Counted from the first letter of the stretch, positions 46,322 to 59,176 are shown. The stretch: 64,000 nt of DNA from an uncultured Collinsella sp. (GCA_934668875.1 CAKUON010000010.1:59070-123069); one strand, 5' to 3'. The notes: a model not told the origin generated them from the sequence alone. Program-made: numbers and translations.

Positions 46322-47065
46322 ATGCAGACGGTCTATCGGGTATACGAGGGAACGCGCGAGCCGCATCGGCTTGCCGTCGAGCGCACGGCCGAGGTGCTCG
46401 GCCGCGGCGGCCTGGCTTTGATCCCGACCGAGACCGTCTACGGTGTCGCCGTGGCAGTCAACGCCTTCTCGGACGCCGTGCCCCAAGATACAAGCGAATT
46501 CCCATCGTGGCCGCGAGATCCGCAGGCCACCGTCAACGGCGCCGCGGTCCCCGCACTCGGTACCGGCTATCGTCGTATCTTTACCCTCAAGCAGCGCGAG
46601 CTCACCCAAACGGTTGCCTGGCTGGTCGATGATGCCGAGGCACTCGACCGCTATGGCGTGGATATCCCTAACGAGGCCCGCGTACTCGCGCGACGATGCT
46701 GGCCGGGAGCCCTGACTATCGTGATTAAGGCAGCCCCCTGCGTGCCGACCTTTATGCGCGCCGCCGATGACACGGTGGCTCTTCGCGCGTCGGCCTCGCC
46801 TGTGGTGCAGGCGCTCATCCGCGCCTGCGGCAGTCCACTTGCCTGCACGAGCGCCAACACGCACGGCGCGCCCTCGCCGGCAAGCTTTGCCGCCGTCGAG
46901 GGTCGCATCCTGGAGGGGGTCGATGTTGCCGTCGACGCCGGTGAGACCCCGTGTCGCGACGCCTCGACCATCGTGTCGTTTCAGCACGGCGAGCTCCAGA
47001 TCCTGCGCCAAGGCGCACTTCCCGCATCAGAGATCGAACGGGTCCTGTCCGACCCGATGCAATAG
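46322..47065 (+). CDS. tsaC: threonylcarbamoyl-AMP synthase (Sua5/YciO/YrdC family)
   Basis: This 247-residue protein has the N-terminal LIPTETVYGVAV, the central RRCWPGALTIVIKA and CTSANTHGAPSP motifs. It makes threonylcarbamoyl-AMP for the t6A base of tRNA. Position near prfA-prmC is typical. A loop of about 25 residues (about 50-80) separates VYGVAVAVNAF from the IFTLKQRE segment, longer than in standard members. Confidence 0.92.
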   Translation: MQTVYRVYEGTREPHRLAVERTAEVLGRGGLALIPTETVYGVAVAVNAFSDAVPQDTSEFPSWPRDPQATVNGAAVPALGTGYRRIFTLKQRELTQTVAWLVDDAEALDRYGVDIPNEARVLARRCWPGALTIVIKAAPCVPTFMRAADDTVALRASASPVVQALIRACGSPLACTSANTHGAPSPASFAAVEGRILEGVDVAVDAGETPCRDASTIVSFQHGELQILRQGALPASEIERVLSDPMQ

Positions 47066-47078
47066 AAAGGTTTAAGCG

Positions 47079-48620
47079 ATGTCGTTGAATCTGGGCAGCC
47101 TGGGCATGGAAGATGCCTCGTTTGACTTTGGCGGTTCCTACATCATGGCGCTCGACTGCGGCACCACCTCGGTACTTGCGACCATCGTCGACGAGTACGG
47201 CTGCATCGTCGCGCAGACACGTCGCAGCGTCAAAACCAGCTTCCCGCGTCCCGGTTGGGTAGAGCAAGACCCCATGGCGGTCCTTGCCAGCCAGATCGCG
47301 GTCATGATGGAAGTCCAGTTTAAGAGCGGTATCCACTCCGACCGCATTGCCGCCATCGGCATCTCCAACCAGCGCGAGACCACGGTGGTCTGGGACCGTG
47401 TGAGCGGTCAGCCGATCTATAACGCCATCGTATGGCAGTGCCGCCGTACCGCACCTCTGATCGACGAGCTTGTCGAGCAGGGCGCAGAAGGGCTGGTGCG
47501 CTCCCGCACGGGACTCACGCTCGACCCGTATTTCTCGGCCTCCAAGGTGCAGTGGATTCTCGACAACGTCGACGGCGCACGCGAAAGCGCGGCGGCGGGC
47601 GACCTCATGTTTGGCACCATCGACACCTGGCTCATCTACAACCTCACCGGCGGCCAGGTCTTTGCCACCGACTACACCAATGCCAGCCGCACGGCACTCT
47701 TTAATATCCATACGCTCGATTGGGACGACGACCTGCTGGCACTCTTTGACGTTCCACGTTCCATGATGCCCGAGGTTCGCTGGAGCTCGGGCGACTACGG
47801 CCGCGTCGCGAGCGACATCATGACCAACATGCCGCCCATCATGGGCGTGGCGGGTGACCAACAGGCGTCGCTGTTCGGCCACTGCTGTTTCCGTCCCGGC
47901 CAGACCAAAAACACCTATGGCACGGGTTGCTTTATGCTCATGAACACCGGCGACGAGATCGTCGAATCCAAGAATGGCCTGGTCTCCACCATCGGTATCG
48001 CTGCGGACGGCAAAGTCAGCTATGCGCTCGAGGGCTCTATTTTTGCCGCCGGCTCAACGATGAACTGGCTTCGCAACAACATGGGCATCATCTCGAGCGT
48101 GAGCGAGTCGGCACAACTCGCCGCTTCGATTAGCGACAACGAGGGCTGCTACTTCGTTCCCGCCTTTGCGGGTTTGGGTGCTCCCTGGTGGGACCCGCAT
48201 GCTCGCGGTATCGTGTGCGGTCTGACCGGCGCCTCGAGCCGTGCGACCATCGTGCGCGCCGCCTGCGAATCCATGGCATATCAGAGCTACGACGTGCTGC
48301 GCGCCATGGAGCAGGACGTGGGGCTTTCGATTGAGCGTCTGTCTGTCGATGGCGGTGCCTCGCGCAACGAGTTCATCATGCAATTCCAGGCCGACCTGCT
48401 GGATATCCCCGTGCTGCAATGCGAGACGGTGGAGACCACGGCAATCGGTGCCGCGTACTTGGCGGGTCTTGCCGTCGGCTATTGGGAAGACCTGGAAGAG
48501 CTGGAGCAAAATGCCCAGATCGTTAGGACCTTCCTTCCCCACATGTCCGCCGAGCGCCGCGAGCAAAACCTTGCGGGCTGGCGTGATGCAGTCAGGCGCT
48601 CGCTCAGCACCGCACAGTAG
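47079..48620 (+). CDS. glpK: glycerol kinase
   Basis: This 513-residue FGGY kinase has the N-terminal ALDCGTTSVLATIVD, GISNQRETTVVWD and FGTIDTWLIYNLTGG, all diagnostic of GlpK. It phosphorylates glycerol to sn-glycerol-3-phosphate in the cytoplasm. An extra N-terminal stretch of about 22 residues precedes the family start. It is tightly behind tsaC (13 bp), so it is probably in the same transcript. Confidence 0.95.
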   Translation: MSLNLGSLGMEDASFDFGGSYIMALDCGTTSVLATIVDEYGCIVAQTRRSVKTSFPRPGWVEQDPMAVLASQIAVMMEVQFKSGIHSDRIAAIGISNQRETTVVWDRVSGQPIYNAIVWQCRRTAPLIDELVEQGAEGLVRSRTGLTLDPYFSASKVQWILDNVDGARESAAAGDLMFGTIDTWLIYNLTGGQVFATDYTNASRTALFNIHTLDWDDDLLALFDVPRSMMPEVRWSSGDYGRVASDIMTNMPPIMGVAGDQQASLFGHCCFRPGQTKNTYGTGCFMLMNTGDEIVESKNGLVSTIGIAADGKVSYALEGSIFAAGSTMNWLRNNMGIISSVSESAQLAASISDNEGCYFVPAFAGLGAPWWDPHARGIVCGLTGASSRATIVRAACESMAYQSYDVLRAMEQDVGLSIERLSVDGGASRNEFIMQFQADLLDIPVLQCETVETTAIGAAYLAGLAVGYWEDLEELEQNAQIVRTFLPHMSAERREQNLAGWRDAVRRSLSTAQ

Positions 48621-48743
48621 GGCTGCGATGGGCTGCTTGATACAACAAACCGCTAAACTAATGCATGGCGTGCGGCGGCAACATTGCTGCACGCCTTGTC
48701 AGCAAGGCCGTTTTGCGGCCGCAACGAAAGGGGCAATCAATCC

Positions 48744-49391
48744 ATGACCGTCACCTACGATGAGTCCCGTGTGACGCTTGTCGATCACCCGCTCGTCCAG
48801 CACAAGCTGTCGATCCTGCGCGACAAAAACACCGGCACCAACCAGTTCCGCCAGCTTGTGCGCGAACTCGCGCTTTTTGACGGCTACGAGGCCATGCGCG
48901 ACCTGCCTATGGAAGACGTCGAGGTCGAGACCCCCATCACTACCGCCACGTTCAAACAGCTTGCCGGCAAAAAGCTCGCCATCGTGCCTATCCTGCGTGC
49001 GGGCCTTGGCATGGTCGACGGCATCCTCGACTTGGTGCCCTCCGCTCGCGTGGGCCACATTGGCATGGAGCGCGACGAGGTCACCCACGAGCCGCATGAG
49101 TATTACTGCAAGATGCCCAAGGACATCGACCAGCGCATCTGCCTGGTTGTCGATCCCATGCTCGCCACGGGCGGCTCGGCCGAGATGGCCATCAGCTACC
49201 TGCGCGAGCGCGGTGTCAAGGATATTCGCATGCTATGCATCGTCGCTGCGCCCGAGGGCCTCAAGTCGCTCACCGAGGCAGATCCCGACGTCCATATTTA
49301 CACCTGCGCCATCGACGATCATCTCAATGAGGCCGCCTACATCGTTCCCGGTCTGGGCGACGCAGGTGACCGCATCTACGGCACGCTCTAG
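48744..49391 (+). CDS. upp: uracil phosphoribosyltransferase
   Basis: This 215-residue protein starts at the ATG after GAAAGGGGC. Motifs are [16 protein letters not shown] near the N-terminus, [10 protein letters not shown] and the PRPP loop [11 protein letters not shown]. It salvages uracil to UMP. No uracil permease is adjacent. Confidence 0.96.
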   Translation: MTVTYDESRVTLVDHPLVQHKLSILRDKNTGTNQFRQLVRELALFDGYEAMRDLPMEDVEVETPITTATFKQLAGKKLAIVPILRAGLGMVDGILDLVPSARVGHIGMERDEVTHEPHEYYCKMPKDIDQRICLVVDPMLATGGSAEMAISYLRERGVKDIRMLCIVAAPEGLKSLTEADPDVHIYTCAIDDHLNEAAYIVPGLGDAGDRIYGTL

Positions 49392-49582
49392 TCGCGGCGC
49401 CAAGACGGCCGTTGCCGCAAATACGAAGAAATGGTGCGCGCGGGCGAGCAAAAGGCGTCCACGCGCACTCCTGTTAATGGACGTTTTGCCCCGTGGGGTT
49501 CGAAAAAACGTATTACCGTACCTGCGGCATAAAGAAGGTCTTAAGAAAACGTACAGGTGCGTATTAACCGTTTGTTTTTCGG

Positions 49583-49610
49583 TTGTACTTTGGCGATTGG
49601 CTCGTACAAT
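49583..49610 (+). promoter_or_regulatory. candidate promoter of the ATP synthase operon
   Basis: TTGTAC and TACAAT are spaced 16 bp, about 64 bp before the first gene. The stretch 49392-49582 between upp and this site holds no gene. Confidence 0.5.
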
Positions 49611-49673
49611 AGTCACCAATGTTTGGCTGGGACTGCGCTGTGAAGCGTTTAAACAAGGAAAGTGAGGACGCCA

Positions 49674-49985
49674 GTGTTTCAGATAGCCGATCTGCTCGCT
49701 ATCGTTGCAGGCGCCATCGCGGGCGCAATTGCCTTCCTTCCCTTTGTCTTTACGCTCAAGCCGGTTCTTGACGATAAGCAGAATGCGGACATGCTCAAGG
49801 GTATGGTGAGTCTGGCGGTCTCGGCAATCGCTCTGCTCGTCTTTACCTTGGTTGTGTTTGTGTTGTTCGGAGAGGCATTTCGCATGTTCCTCCTGGGCGA
49901 GGCGATCGGCTTCGTGGCCTTTATGGCCGCCTGCGCGGTTCGCGTCGCCAAGGCGCTGCGAGATCCTCATGAGGTCGAAAGGTAA
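49674..49985 (+). CDS. atpI: AtpI-like ATP synthase assembly protein
   Basis: This protein of about 103 residues has four hydrophobic segments (LLAIVAGAIAGAIAFLPFVF, then MVSLAVSAIALLVFTLVVFVLF, then FLLGEAIGFVAFMAACAV). It is the first gene before atpB, the usual place of atpI. The GTG start is favoured because GAGGA lies five bases upstream; another GTG at 49662 is possible. Family members help assemble the c-ring. Sequence conservation is weak, so the call leans on position. Confidence 0.65.
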   Translation: MFQIADLLAIVAGAIAGAIAFLPFVFTLKPVLDDKQNADMLKGMVSLAVSAIALLVFTLVVFVLFGEAFRMFLLGEAIGFVAFMAACAVRVAKALRDPHEVER

Positions 49986-49988
49986 GTC

Positions 49989-50792
49989 GTGGAAATTTTT
50001 GAAAAGCTGCCTGATGAGATTAATCATCTGGTCAGCGAGTTCAGCTCCACCCCTGTCGTGGGCGATCTGAGCTGCGGCATCACGCAGTACTCGTTTTGGC
50101 TGATCGTCTCCACGATCGTGCTCCTGATCGTCCTGGCCGTGTTCAAGAAGAAGCAGACCCTGGTTCCCAAGGGCTTCTTCGTCAACGGTTTCGAGTACAT
50201 CATCGAGTACGTCGAGAACGATATCGGCAAGGGTGTCGTGGGTGAGAACTGGAAGAAGCACTTCCCGTTCCTGTGCTCGCTTTTCCTGTTCATCCTGATC
50301 AATAACATGATCGGCCTGATCCCGGGAATGAAGCCCGGCACCGGCGCAATCGGCTCCACCGCCGCACTCGCCATCTTCGCCTTCGTGTACTTCATCTACT
50401 ACGGATGCAAGGCTCACGGCGTGATCGGCTACATCAAGAGCCTCGCCCCGCAGGGCGTGAGCTTCCCGATGAACGTGCTCGTGTGGGTCGTCGAGCTTTT
50501 CTCGACCTTCCTGCGCCTCATCACGCTCGCCGTCCGTCTGTTCTGCAACATGTTCGCAGGACACGTGGTCATGGGCTCGTTCGCCATCATGGCGAGCATG
50601 TTCATGCAGCCGCTGCTTCAGCAGGTTTCCGCGGCCCACGCCGTCGGCGCCCTGCCTTCGCTTGCCTGGCTTGCCATCCTCATCCTGATCTATGCGATCG
50701 AGCTTGTGGTCGGCGCCATCCAGGCTTACGTCTTCACGGTCCTTACCGCCGTGTATGTCTCCGAGGCAGAGGAGGTCGCGGAGGAGGAGTAG
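49989..50792 (+). CDS. atpB: F-ATPase subunit a
   Basis: This 267-residue membrane subunit starts at GTG behind GAAAGG. It has the conserved segment LRLITLAVRLFCNMFAGHV with the arginine needed for proton transfer, and a C-terminal IELVVGAIQAYVFTVL helix. It forms the proton half-channels with the c-ring of F0. Confidence 0.96.
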   Translation: MEIFEKLPDEINHLVSEFSSTPVVGDLSCGITQYSFWLIVSTIVLLIVLAVFKKKQTLVPKGFFVNGFEYIIEYVENDIGKGVVGENWKKHFPFLCSLFLFILINNMIGLIPGMKPGTGAIGSTAALAIFAFVYFIYYGCKAHGVIGYIKSLAPQGVSFPMNVLVWVVELFSTFLRLITLAVRLFCNMFAGHVVMGSFAIMASMFMQPLLQQVSAAHAVGALPSLAWLAILILIYAIELVVGAIQAYVFTVLTAVYVSEAEEVAEEE

Positions 50793-50915
50793 CCTTCCGC
50801 TCGCGCCTTAAAGGTAAGCAATTCGTTAAACCGCCGGTGCCCGTACCCATGGAGCCCGGCAGTTATAAAAAGGTTATCCTGCGTGAAATAAGACACGCAC
50901 GACAAAGGAGGAATC

Positions 50916-51110
50916 GTGGGAGTTATCGGTTACGGTCTCGGTGTTATCGGCGCTGGTCTTGCTATCGGCCTGTCTGCTCTGGGTGCTACGGGTGCTATGG
51001 CCCGTCAGCCTGAGGTCCAGGGCCGCGTGTTCACCGTCTTCATCATGGGCTCCGCCTTCGGCGAGGCTCTGGCTCTGATCGGCTTCGTTGTCGCGCTGAT
51101 CGTTAAATAG
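50916..51110 (+). CDS. atpE: F-ATPase subunit c
   Basis: This 64-residue two-helix hairpin starts at GTG behind AAAGGAGG. It is short for the family (70-90). The loop ARQPE lies at 29-33 and the ion-binding Glu50 in FGEALAL. Glu followed by Ala, with no Gln/Ser/Thr sodium set, points to proton coupling. It forms the rotor ring. Confidence 0.95.
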   Translation: MGVIGYGLGVIGAGLAIGLSALGATGAMARQPEVQGRVFTVFIMGSAFGEALALIGFVVALIVK

Positions 51111-51125
51111 CACGGAGCGTCAAGT

Positions 51126-51728
51126 ATGAATCTTTCATCCCAGAAGAGCGCGATCGCACTCTCCGCGTCCGCGGCCGCGCTGCTCATGCCGGTTTCCGCG
51201 TTCGCTGAGGACGGCGCTGCCGGTGCGGACATCCTCATCCCTAAGATGGCGGAGTTCATCCCGGCGCTCATCGCCTTCCTGATCATCTGGATCGTGCTGG
51301 CCAAGGTTGCCCTGCCGGGCATCATGAAAACCATGGAGGAGCGCGGCAAGAAGATCGAGGAGAGCCTCGACGAGGCCGAGAAGACCAAGCAGGAGGCCAT
51401 CGCCAAGCGCGCTGAGTCCGACTCGATCGTCACCGACGCCCGTCGTCAGGCTGCCGACATCGTTCTCGAGGCCCGTAAGGACGCCGAGTCCGAGCGCGCC
51501 CGCATCATCGATGCCGCTCACAAGGAGGCCGAGGAGATCATCGCCAAGGCCCATACGACCGTCGAGGACGAGCGCAAGTCCATCTACGCCGGTGCCGCGA
51601 GCTCCATCGCCGACCTGTCCGTTGCCGTCGCCACCAAGATCGTGGGCGAGGCACTCGAGGACGATGCCGAGCAGAAGAAGCTCATCGAGCGCTACATCCA
51701 GGAAGCAGGTAGCCTGAATGCCGACTAG
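51126..51728 (+). CDS. atpF: F-ATPase subunit b with signal-like N-terminus
   Basis: This 200-residue protein has a first hydrophobic stretch (about 9-27) that ends AFAEDG and looks like a cleavable signal peptide. The true membrane anchor is at about 42-65, followed by a long Ala/Glu/Arg coiled-coil stator arm. The gene overlaps atpH by 11 bp. Confidence 0.93.
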   Translation: MNLSSQKSAIALSASAAALLMPVSAFAEDGAAGADILIPKMAEFIPALIAFLIIWIVLAKVALPGIMKTMEERGKKIEESLDEAEKTKQEAIAKRAESDSIVTDARRQAADIVLEARKDAESERARIIDAAHKEAEEIIAKAHTTVEDERKSIYAGAASSIADLSVAVATKIVGEALEDDAEQKKLIERYIQEAGSLNAD

Positions 51729-52194
51729 CCGCTATCAGGACAAGGTGCTCGAGACCTACGCGCGCTCCCTTCTGGAAGCCGCTAAGGCCGAGAACCATGT
51801 GTTCGAGGACCTCGAGATGATCGAGCGCCTGGCTTCTGCCAGCCCCGAGATCATCGCCGTGCTCGACACCATGTCCAAGCGCGACCAGCTCGACCTTCTT
51901 CCCAAGGTGGCAGCTGCCTTTAAGTATGTTGCCGAGGAAGACGAGGATGTAGTGGGCGTGACCGTCACCACGGCGATCCCGCTCGACGACGAGCTGCGTC
52001 AAACCATCACTAAGAAATGCGAGCAGGACTTCGGTCGCAAGGTATTCCTTATCGAGCAGGTCGACCCGTCTATCGTGGGCGGCCTGGTGCTCGAGGCCCG
52101 CGGCGAGCGTCGTGACATTTCCGTCAAGACGCAGCTGCGCATCGCGCAGGAGACCCTCGCAAACTCTGCTAATTCGTACGGAGGTGAAGCCTAA
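51718..52194 (+). CDS. atpH: F-ATPase subunit delta
   Basis: This 158-residue stator subunit has an N-terminal helical bundle ([14 protein letters not shown]) and the conserved C-terminal [23 protein letters not shown] links it to atpA. It joins the b stalk to the alpha3beta3 head. Confidence 0.94.
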   Translation: MPTSRYQDKVLETYARSLLEAAKAENHVFEDLEMIERLASASPEIIAVLDTMSKRDQLDLLPKVAAAFKYVAEEDEDVVGVTVTTAIPLDDELRQTITKKCEQDFGRKVFLIEQVDPSIVGGLVLEARGERRDISVKTQLRIAQETLANSANSYGGEA

Positions 52195-53792
52195 TGTCCG
52201 AAACCCTCAATGCCCAGGATATCGCCAAGAAACTGCAGGAGCAGCTCACGAGCCTCTCCGCGACGGTCGATACGCATGAGGTTTCAACGGTCGACGAGGT
52301 AGGCGACGGCATCGCGCGCGTCTCCGGCCTCAAGAGCGCCATGGCAGGCGAGCTTCTGGAGTTCAAGAGCTCCGATACCGGTGAGACCGTCTTCGGCCTT
52401 GCCCAGAACCTTGACCGTGACGAGGTCGGCGCCGTTCTGTTTGGTGCCGTCGACTCCATCAAGGAAGGCGACGAGTGCCGCACCACTGGCCGCATTATGG
52501 ATATCCCCGTGAGCCGTGCCATGCTCGGCCGCGTCGTCAATCCGCTCGGCCAGCCCATCGACGGCCTGGGCGACATCGTCGCCACGCACCGTCGTCCCAT
52601 CGAGTTCAAGGCTCCCGGCGTCATCGACCGTACCCCGGTGTGCGAGCCGGTTCAGACTGGCCTGTTGGCCATCGACTCCATGGTGCCTATCGGTCGCGGC
52701 CAGCGTGAGCTCATCATCGGCGACCGTAAGACCGGCAAGACCGCCATCGCCATCGACGCTATCCTCAATCAGCGTGGCAAGGGCATGGTCTGCATCTATG
52801 TCGCCATCGGCCAGAAGGCCTCCACGGTTGCCAACATCCGCGAGACCCTCGCTCAGCACGGTGCGCTCGACTACACCATCATCGTTTCGGCCACCGCTGC
52901 CGATTCCGCCCCTATGCAGTACATCGCGCCTATGGCCGGTGCCGCTATCGGCGAGTTCTTTATGTACAACGGCGAGGACGGCAAGCCTGCCAGCGAGACC
53001 AACCCCGGCGGCCACGTGCTCGTCATCTACGATGACCTGTCCAAGCAGGCTGTGGCCTACCGTCAGATGTCGCTGACGCTGCATCGTCCGCCTGGACGCG
53101 AGGCCTATCCTGGCGACATCTTCTACCTGCACTCTCGTCTGCTCGAGCGTGCCGTCAAGATGTCCAAGAAGAACGGCTACGGCTCCATGACGGCTCTGCC
53201 GATCATCGAGACCCAGGACGGCGACGTCTCGGCCTACATTCCGACCAACGTCATTTCCATTACCGACGGTCAGATCTACCTGCAGTCCGAGCTCTTCTTC
53301 CAGGGTCAGCGCCCGGCAGTCGACGTGGGCATTTCCGTGTCCCGCGTCGGTGGCGACGCTCAGACCAAGGCCATGAAGCAGGTTGCCGGTAACCTCCGTC
53401 TGGACCTCGCTTCGTATCAGGAGCTCGCCGGCTTTACGCAGTTCGGCTCCGACCTCGACGAGGCCACGCAAAAGCAGCTTACCCACGGCGCTCGCATGAC
53501 CGAGCTCCTTAAGCAGCCGCGCTACAAGCCGTTCGAGGTTTCCGAGCAGATCGTTGCGCTGTTCGCTGGCAACGAGGGCTTCCTGGACGACCTGGAGATC
53601 GCCGACGTGCTGCCCTTCCGTGCCGAGCTCATCGAGTACATGGACAATGGCTTTGGCTTGCTGCTCGACAAGGTTCGCGCCAAGAAGATCGATGACGACA
53701 CCAAGGCTGAGCTCTTGCGCGTCATCGGCGACTTTAAGCAGCAGTTCATGGCCAAGCACCATTCGGATGTTTCTGGATCAGAGGAGAACTAA
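52194..53792 (+). CDS. atpA: F-ATPase subunit alpha
   Basis: This 532-residue protein has Walker [19 protein letters not shown], and the family signature around [10 protein letters not shown]. It forms the non-catalytic nucleotide sites of F1. The N- and C-terminal ends are near standard length. Confidence 0.97.
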   Translation: MSETLNAQDIAKKLQEQLTSLSATVDTHEVSTVDEVGDGIARVSGLKSAMAGELLEFKSSDTGETVFGLAQNLDRDEVGAVLFGAVDSIKEGDECRTTGRIMDIPVSRAMLGRVVNPLGQPIDGLGDIVATHRRPIEFKAPGVIDRTPVCEPVQTGLLAIDSMVPIGRGQRELIIGDRKTGKTAIAIDAILNQRGKGMVCIYVAIGQKASTVANIRETLAQHGALDYTIIVSATAADSAPMQYIAPMAGAAIGEFFMYNGEDGKPASETNPGGHVLVIYDDLSKQAVAYRQMSLTLHRPPGREAYPGDIFYLHSRLLERAVKMSKKNGYGSMTALPIIETQDGDVSAYIPTNVISITDGQIYLQSELFFQGQRPAVDVGISVSRVGGDAQTKAMKQVAGNLRLDLASYQELAGFTQFGSDLDEATQKQLTHGARMTELLKQPRYKPFEVSEQIVALFAGNEGFLDDLEIADVLPFRAELIEYMDNGFGLLLDKVRAKKIDDDTKAELLRVIGDFKQQFMAKHHSDVSGSEEN

Positions 53793-53797
53793 GCCCT

Positions 53798-56160
<2,363 letters not shown>

Positions 56161-56163
56161 GTT

Positions 56164-56556
56164 ATGCGTATCCGCATCGTGTGCCCCGTGAGCTGCGCCT
56201 ATGAGGGCGACGCTGCGTTTGTGTCGATTCCGTCCACGGATGGCGAGTTTGGCGTTCTGCCTGCTCACTCCAGCGAGATCTGCACGATCGACCGCGGTTA
56301 CGTTCGCGTTTCCGATAAGGCCATGGGCACTGTCGACCACACGTTTGCCGTGGCCGGCGGCTATGCCCAGGTTGCGGACGATGTCGTGACCGTTCTCGCC
56401 GAGCGCGCTTGCGATTTGGCGACCGTCGATGCCGACAAGCTTAAAGCTGATATTCAAGGTTTTGAAGAGAAGCTGGGTAATTTGTCGGAGGATGATGCAC
56501 GCCGCGCCTACCTCTATAATGAAATCGCATGGTGTAAGCTCAAGCTTGCCCAATAG
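56164..56556 (+). CDS. atpC: F-ATPase subunit epsilon
   Basis: This 130-residue protein has an N-terminal beta-sandwich (STDGEFGVLPAHS) and a C-terminal helical pair (about 85-130). It is the last gene of the operon and is followed by a terminator. Confidence 0.94.
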   Translation: MRIRIVCPVSCAYEGDAAFVSIPSTDGEFGVLPAHSSEICTIDRGYVRVSDKAMGTVDHTFAVAGGYAQVADDVVTVLAERACDLATVDADKLKADIQGFEEKLGNLSEDDARRAYLYNEIAWCKLKLAQ

Positions 56557-56592
56557 TCAAACGATTTAGCGTTCGACCATTTGCGAACACAT

Positions 56593-56631
56593 CATGCCCG
56601 GGATGGCCCAGCCACCCCGGGCATGCTTTTT
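56593..56631 (+). terminator. terminator after the ATP synthase operon
   Basis: A 15-bp stem (catgcccgggatggc / gccaccccgggcatg, one mismatch) is followed by cTTTTT. Confidence 0.93.
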
Positions 56632-56644
56632 GAAAGGGTAGACC

Positions 56645-57928
56645 TTGGATATTATCCGCGTTGAGGGTGGCCACGCCATCGGAGGCTCCGTGCCCGTCTC
56701 GGGTGCCAAGAACTCCGCGCTCAAACTCATGGCGGCAACGCTTCTGGCGCCGGGCAAGACGACGCTGCAGAACGTGCCCGATATTTCCGATGTTCACGTG
56801 ATGGGCAAGGTGCTCAAGGGCATGGGCGCTACGATCGATGTCCTCGACGAGCACACGCTCGAGATCGATACCTCTCAGGTCGATTCTTGGGAGGCCCCCT
56901 ACGAGCTCGTTGCCAAGATGCGTGCTTCCACCGCCGTCATGGGACCCCTGCTGGGCCGCTTCCATCGCGCCAAGATTGCCATGCCGGGCGGCTGCAACCT
57001 GGGTGCTCGCAAGATCGATATGCACATTCTGGGTCTCGAGGCCCTGGGCGTTGAGTTTGATACCGCTCACGGTTACATCAACGCTAATGCGCCCCAAGGT
57101 CTGCGCGGTACCACCGTCACGCTCGAGTTCGCCAGCGTCGGTGCGACCGAGAACCTCATCATGGCCTCTGTGCGCGCACAGGGCACCACGGTTATCGACA
57201 ATGCCGCCCGCGAGCCCGAGATTGTCGATCTCGCCAACATGCTCAACGAGATGGGCGCCAAGATTGTAGGCGCCGGTACGCCCGTCGTGACTATCGAAGG
57301 CGTGGAAGAGCTCCATCCCGTTACCCATCGCGTGGTGGGCGACCGCATCGAGGCCGGTACCTTTATCGTTGCCGGTGCGTTGATGGCCGACGATCGCGGT
57401 GTCGATGTCACGGGCTTTTGCCCCATTCACTTGGGCATGGTGCTCAAGAAGATGGAGCTCATGGGTATCGACTGCGAGCGCGTCGAGGATGGCGTCCATG
57501 TGAACCGTGCCGAGCGTATCAAGCCGGTCGACATCCAGACGCTTCCGTTCCCCGGCTTCCCGACGGACATGCAGGCGCAGATTATGGTGCTCTCCGCCCT
57601 TGCCGACGGCAGTTCCGTTATTACCGAGAACATCTTCGAGAATCGCTTTATGTTTGCCTCTGAGCTGGTGCGCATGGGTGCCGACATTCGTATCGAGAGC
57701 CATCATGCCATGATTCATGGCGTCAAGGGCTTCTCGGGTGCACAGGTTACCTCGCCCGATCTGCGTGGCGGAGCGGCCCTCGTCGTAGCGGGCTTGATCG
57801 CCGACGGGACGACCGAGGTTTCGGCCATCCATCATATCAAGCGCGGCTACGAGCGGTTTGTCGAAAAGCTGCAGGCGCTCGGCGCGCATGTCGAGCATGC
57901 TACCGTCCCCGATCCCGTCATCTACTAA
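56645..57928 (+). CDS. murA: UDP-N-acetylglucosamine 1-carboxyvinyltransferase
   Basis: This 427-residue protein starts at TTG behind GAAAGGG. Lys22 (GAKNSAL) and Cys117 (MPGGCNLGAR) are the PEP-binding and fosfomycin-target residues. It carries out the first committed step of peptidoglycan synthesis. The Cys predicts fosfomycin sensitivity at the target level. murA following the atp operon is a common arrangement in actinobacteria and clostridia. Confidence 0.96.
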   Translation: MDIIRVEGGHAIGGSVPVSGAKNSALKLMAATLLAPGKTTLQNVPDISDVHVMGKVLKGMGATIDVLDEHTLEIDTSQVDSWEAPYELVAKMRASTAVMGPLLGRFHRAKIAMPGGCNLGARKIDMHILGLEALGVEFDTAHGYINANAPQGLRGTTVTLEFASVGATENLIMASVRAQGTTVIDNAAREPEIVDLANMLNEMGAKIVGAGTPVVTIEGVEELHPVTHRVVGDRIEAGTFIVAGALMADDRGVDVTGFCPIHLGMVLKKMELMGIDCERVEDGVHVNRAERIKPVDIQTLPFPGFPTDMQAQIMVLSALADGSSVITENIFENRFMFASELVRMGADIRIESHHAMIHGVKGFSGAQVTSPDLRGGAALVVAGLIADGTTEVSAIHHIKRGYERFVEKLQALGAHVEHATVPDPVIY

Positions 57929-57940
57929 TACAGGTTGCCT

Positions 57941-59176
57941 ATGTTTAATAAAAAGCCCCTCGCGGATACCACCGCCCGAAGACCCTCAACTGGTGCGCAG
58001 GCCAAGATCTATAGTCGCGATAACGTGGCTCGATATTCCGAGCGCGCTCGTCAACGTCGTCGTAGCCACACGATTCGTCACGTCGCGCTCATTGTCGTGC
58101 TTGGCGTGCTGCTGAGTGCCACTACCGCTGCCGGCCTGTGGTTTGCCACCATTATGGGCAAGCTCGGCGATTCTAATGTCATTACCGACAATCTGCGTCG
58201 GGTTCTGGTTGACACCGATGAGGCAAAGGATCCGTTCTACGTGCTGCTTCTTGGCACCGACGGCCGTCCGGGCGAGGATACGTATCGTGCCGACTCGATT
58301 ATCCTGGCACGCATCGACCCCACGCAAAAGCAGGCGACGCTCATTTCCGTTCCGCGCGACACCAAGGTCGAGTACAAGGGCGAGACCATGAAGATCAACG
58401 CCTGCCATACCGTTGGCGGCGCCGAGGCCATGGTCGAGGCGGTCAACGAGCTGTGCGGTGTTCAGATTTCCCACTATGCCGAGGTCAGCTTCGACGGTAT
58501 GCAGGCACTGATTGATTCGGTTGGCGGTATCGACATTAACGCAACCGATGATGTTGACGACCCTGAGCACCTGGATATTAAGATTACCGCTGGCCAGCAG
58601 CATATGGACGGTGCCACCGCCCTTACCTATGCCCGCTGCCGCTACACCTATGCCGACGGCGATTACACGCGCATGCGCCACCAGCGTCAGGTGCTTGGCG
58701 CCCTTGCCAACCAGATTCTCAATAACTTCGATGCCACGAAGATCTTTGGCCTGGTTAATTCGCTGTCCGATATGCTCGTAACCGATATGAGCGTTCAGGA
58801 TATCGTGGCTACGGTCAACGCCATGCGCGGTATGGATGTCGACGGTATCTACTCGGCCAACCTGCCCTCGTACGCCGACGACAGCACCATGATCGACGGT
58901 GTGAGCTACGTCTTTGTCTACGAGGACGAGCTCAAGGAAATGATGGAGCGCGTCGATGCCGGCAAGGATCCCAAGGGTCCCAACACCATGGGTCTTTCCG
59001 ACGGTTCCAGCTCTACGATCGGCGACCTGAACAACAACACGTCTGACGATTACGCAAACGGTACCGCAACCTCATCGGTCAGCTCTGACGATTCCGATGA
59101 CTCAAGCGATTCGAGCGATTCGGACTACTACGAAGAGCCCACCGGCGACGGCAACGGCTACGAAGCCAACTACTAA
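57941..59176 (+). CDS. LytR-CpsA-Psr (LCP) family cell-wall glycopolymer ligase
   Basis: This 411-residue protein starts at MFNKKP; a TTG two codons earlier is possible. A basic cytoplasmic head (to about 45) leads to one membrane helix (about 46-70) and an outer LCP domain (DPFYVLLLGTDGRPGEDTYRADSI, SVPRDTKV, YARCRYTYADGDYTRMRHQ). The family moves lipid-linked glycopolymers onto peptidoglycan. The C-terminus (about 350-411) is a Ser/Asp/Asn-rich low-complexity tail. It follows murA by 12 bp. Confidence 0.94.
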   Translation: MFNKKPLADTTARRPSTGAQAKIYSRDNVARYSERARQRRRSHTIRHVALIVVLGVLLSATTAAGLWFATIMGKLGDSNVITDNLRRVLVDTDEAKDPFYVLLLGTDGRPGEDTYRADSIILARIDPTQKQATLISVPRDTKVEYKGETMKINACHTVGGAEAMVEAVNELCGVQISHYAEVSFDGMQALIDSVGGIDINATDDVDDPEHLDIKITAGQQHMDGATALTYARCRYTYADGDYTRMRHQRQVLGALANQILNNFDATKIFGLVNSLSDMLVTDMSVQDIVATVNAMRGMDVDGIYSANLPSYADDSTMIDGVSYVFVYEDELKEMMERVDAGKDPKGPNTMGLSDGSSSTIGDLNNNTSDDYANGTATSSVSSDDSDDSSDSSDSDYYEEPTGDGNGYEANY

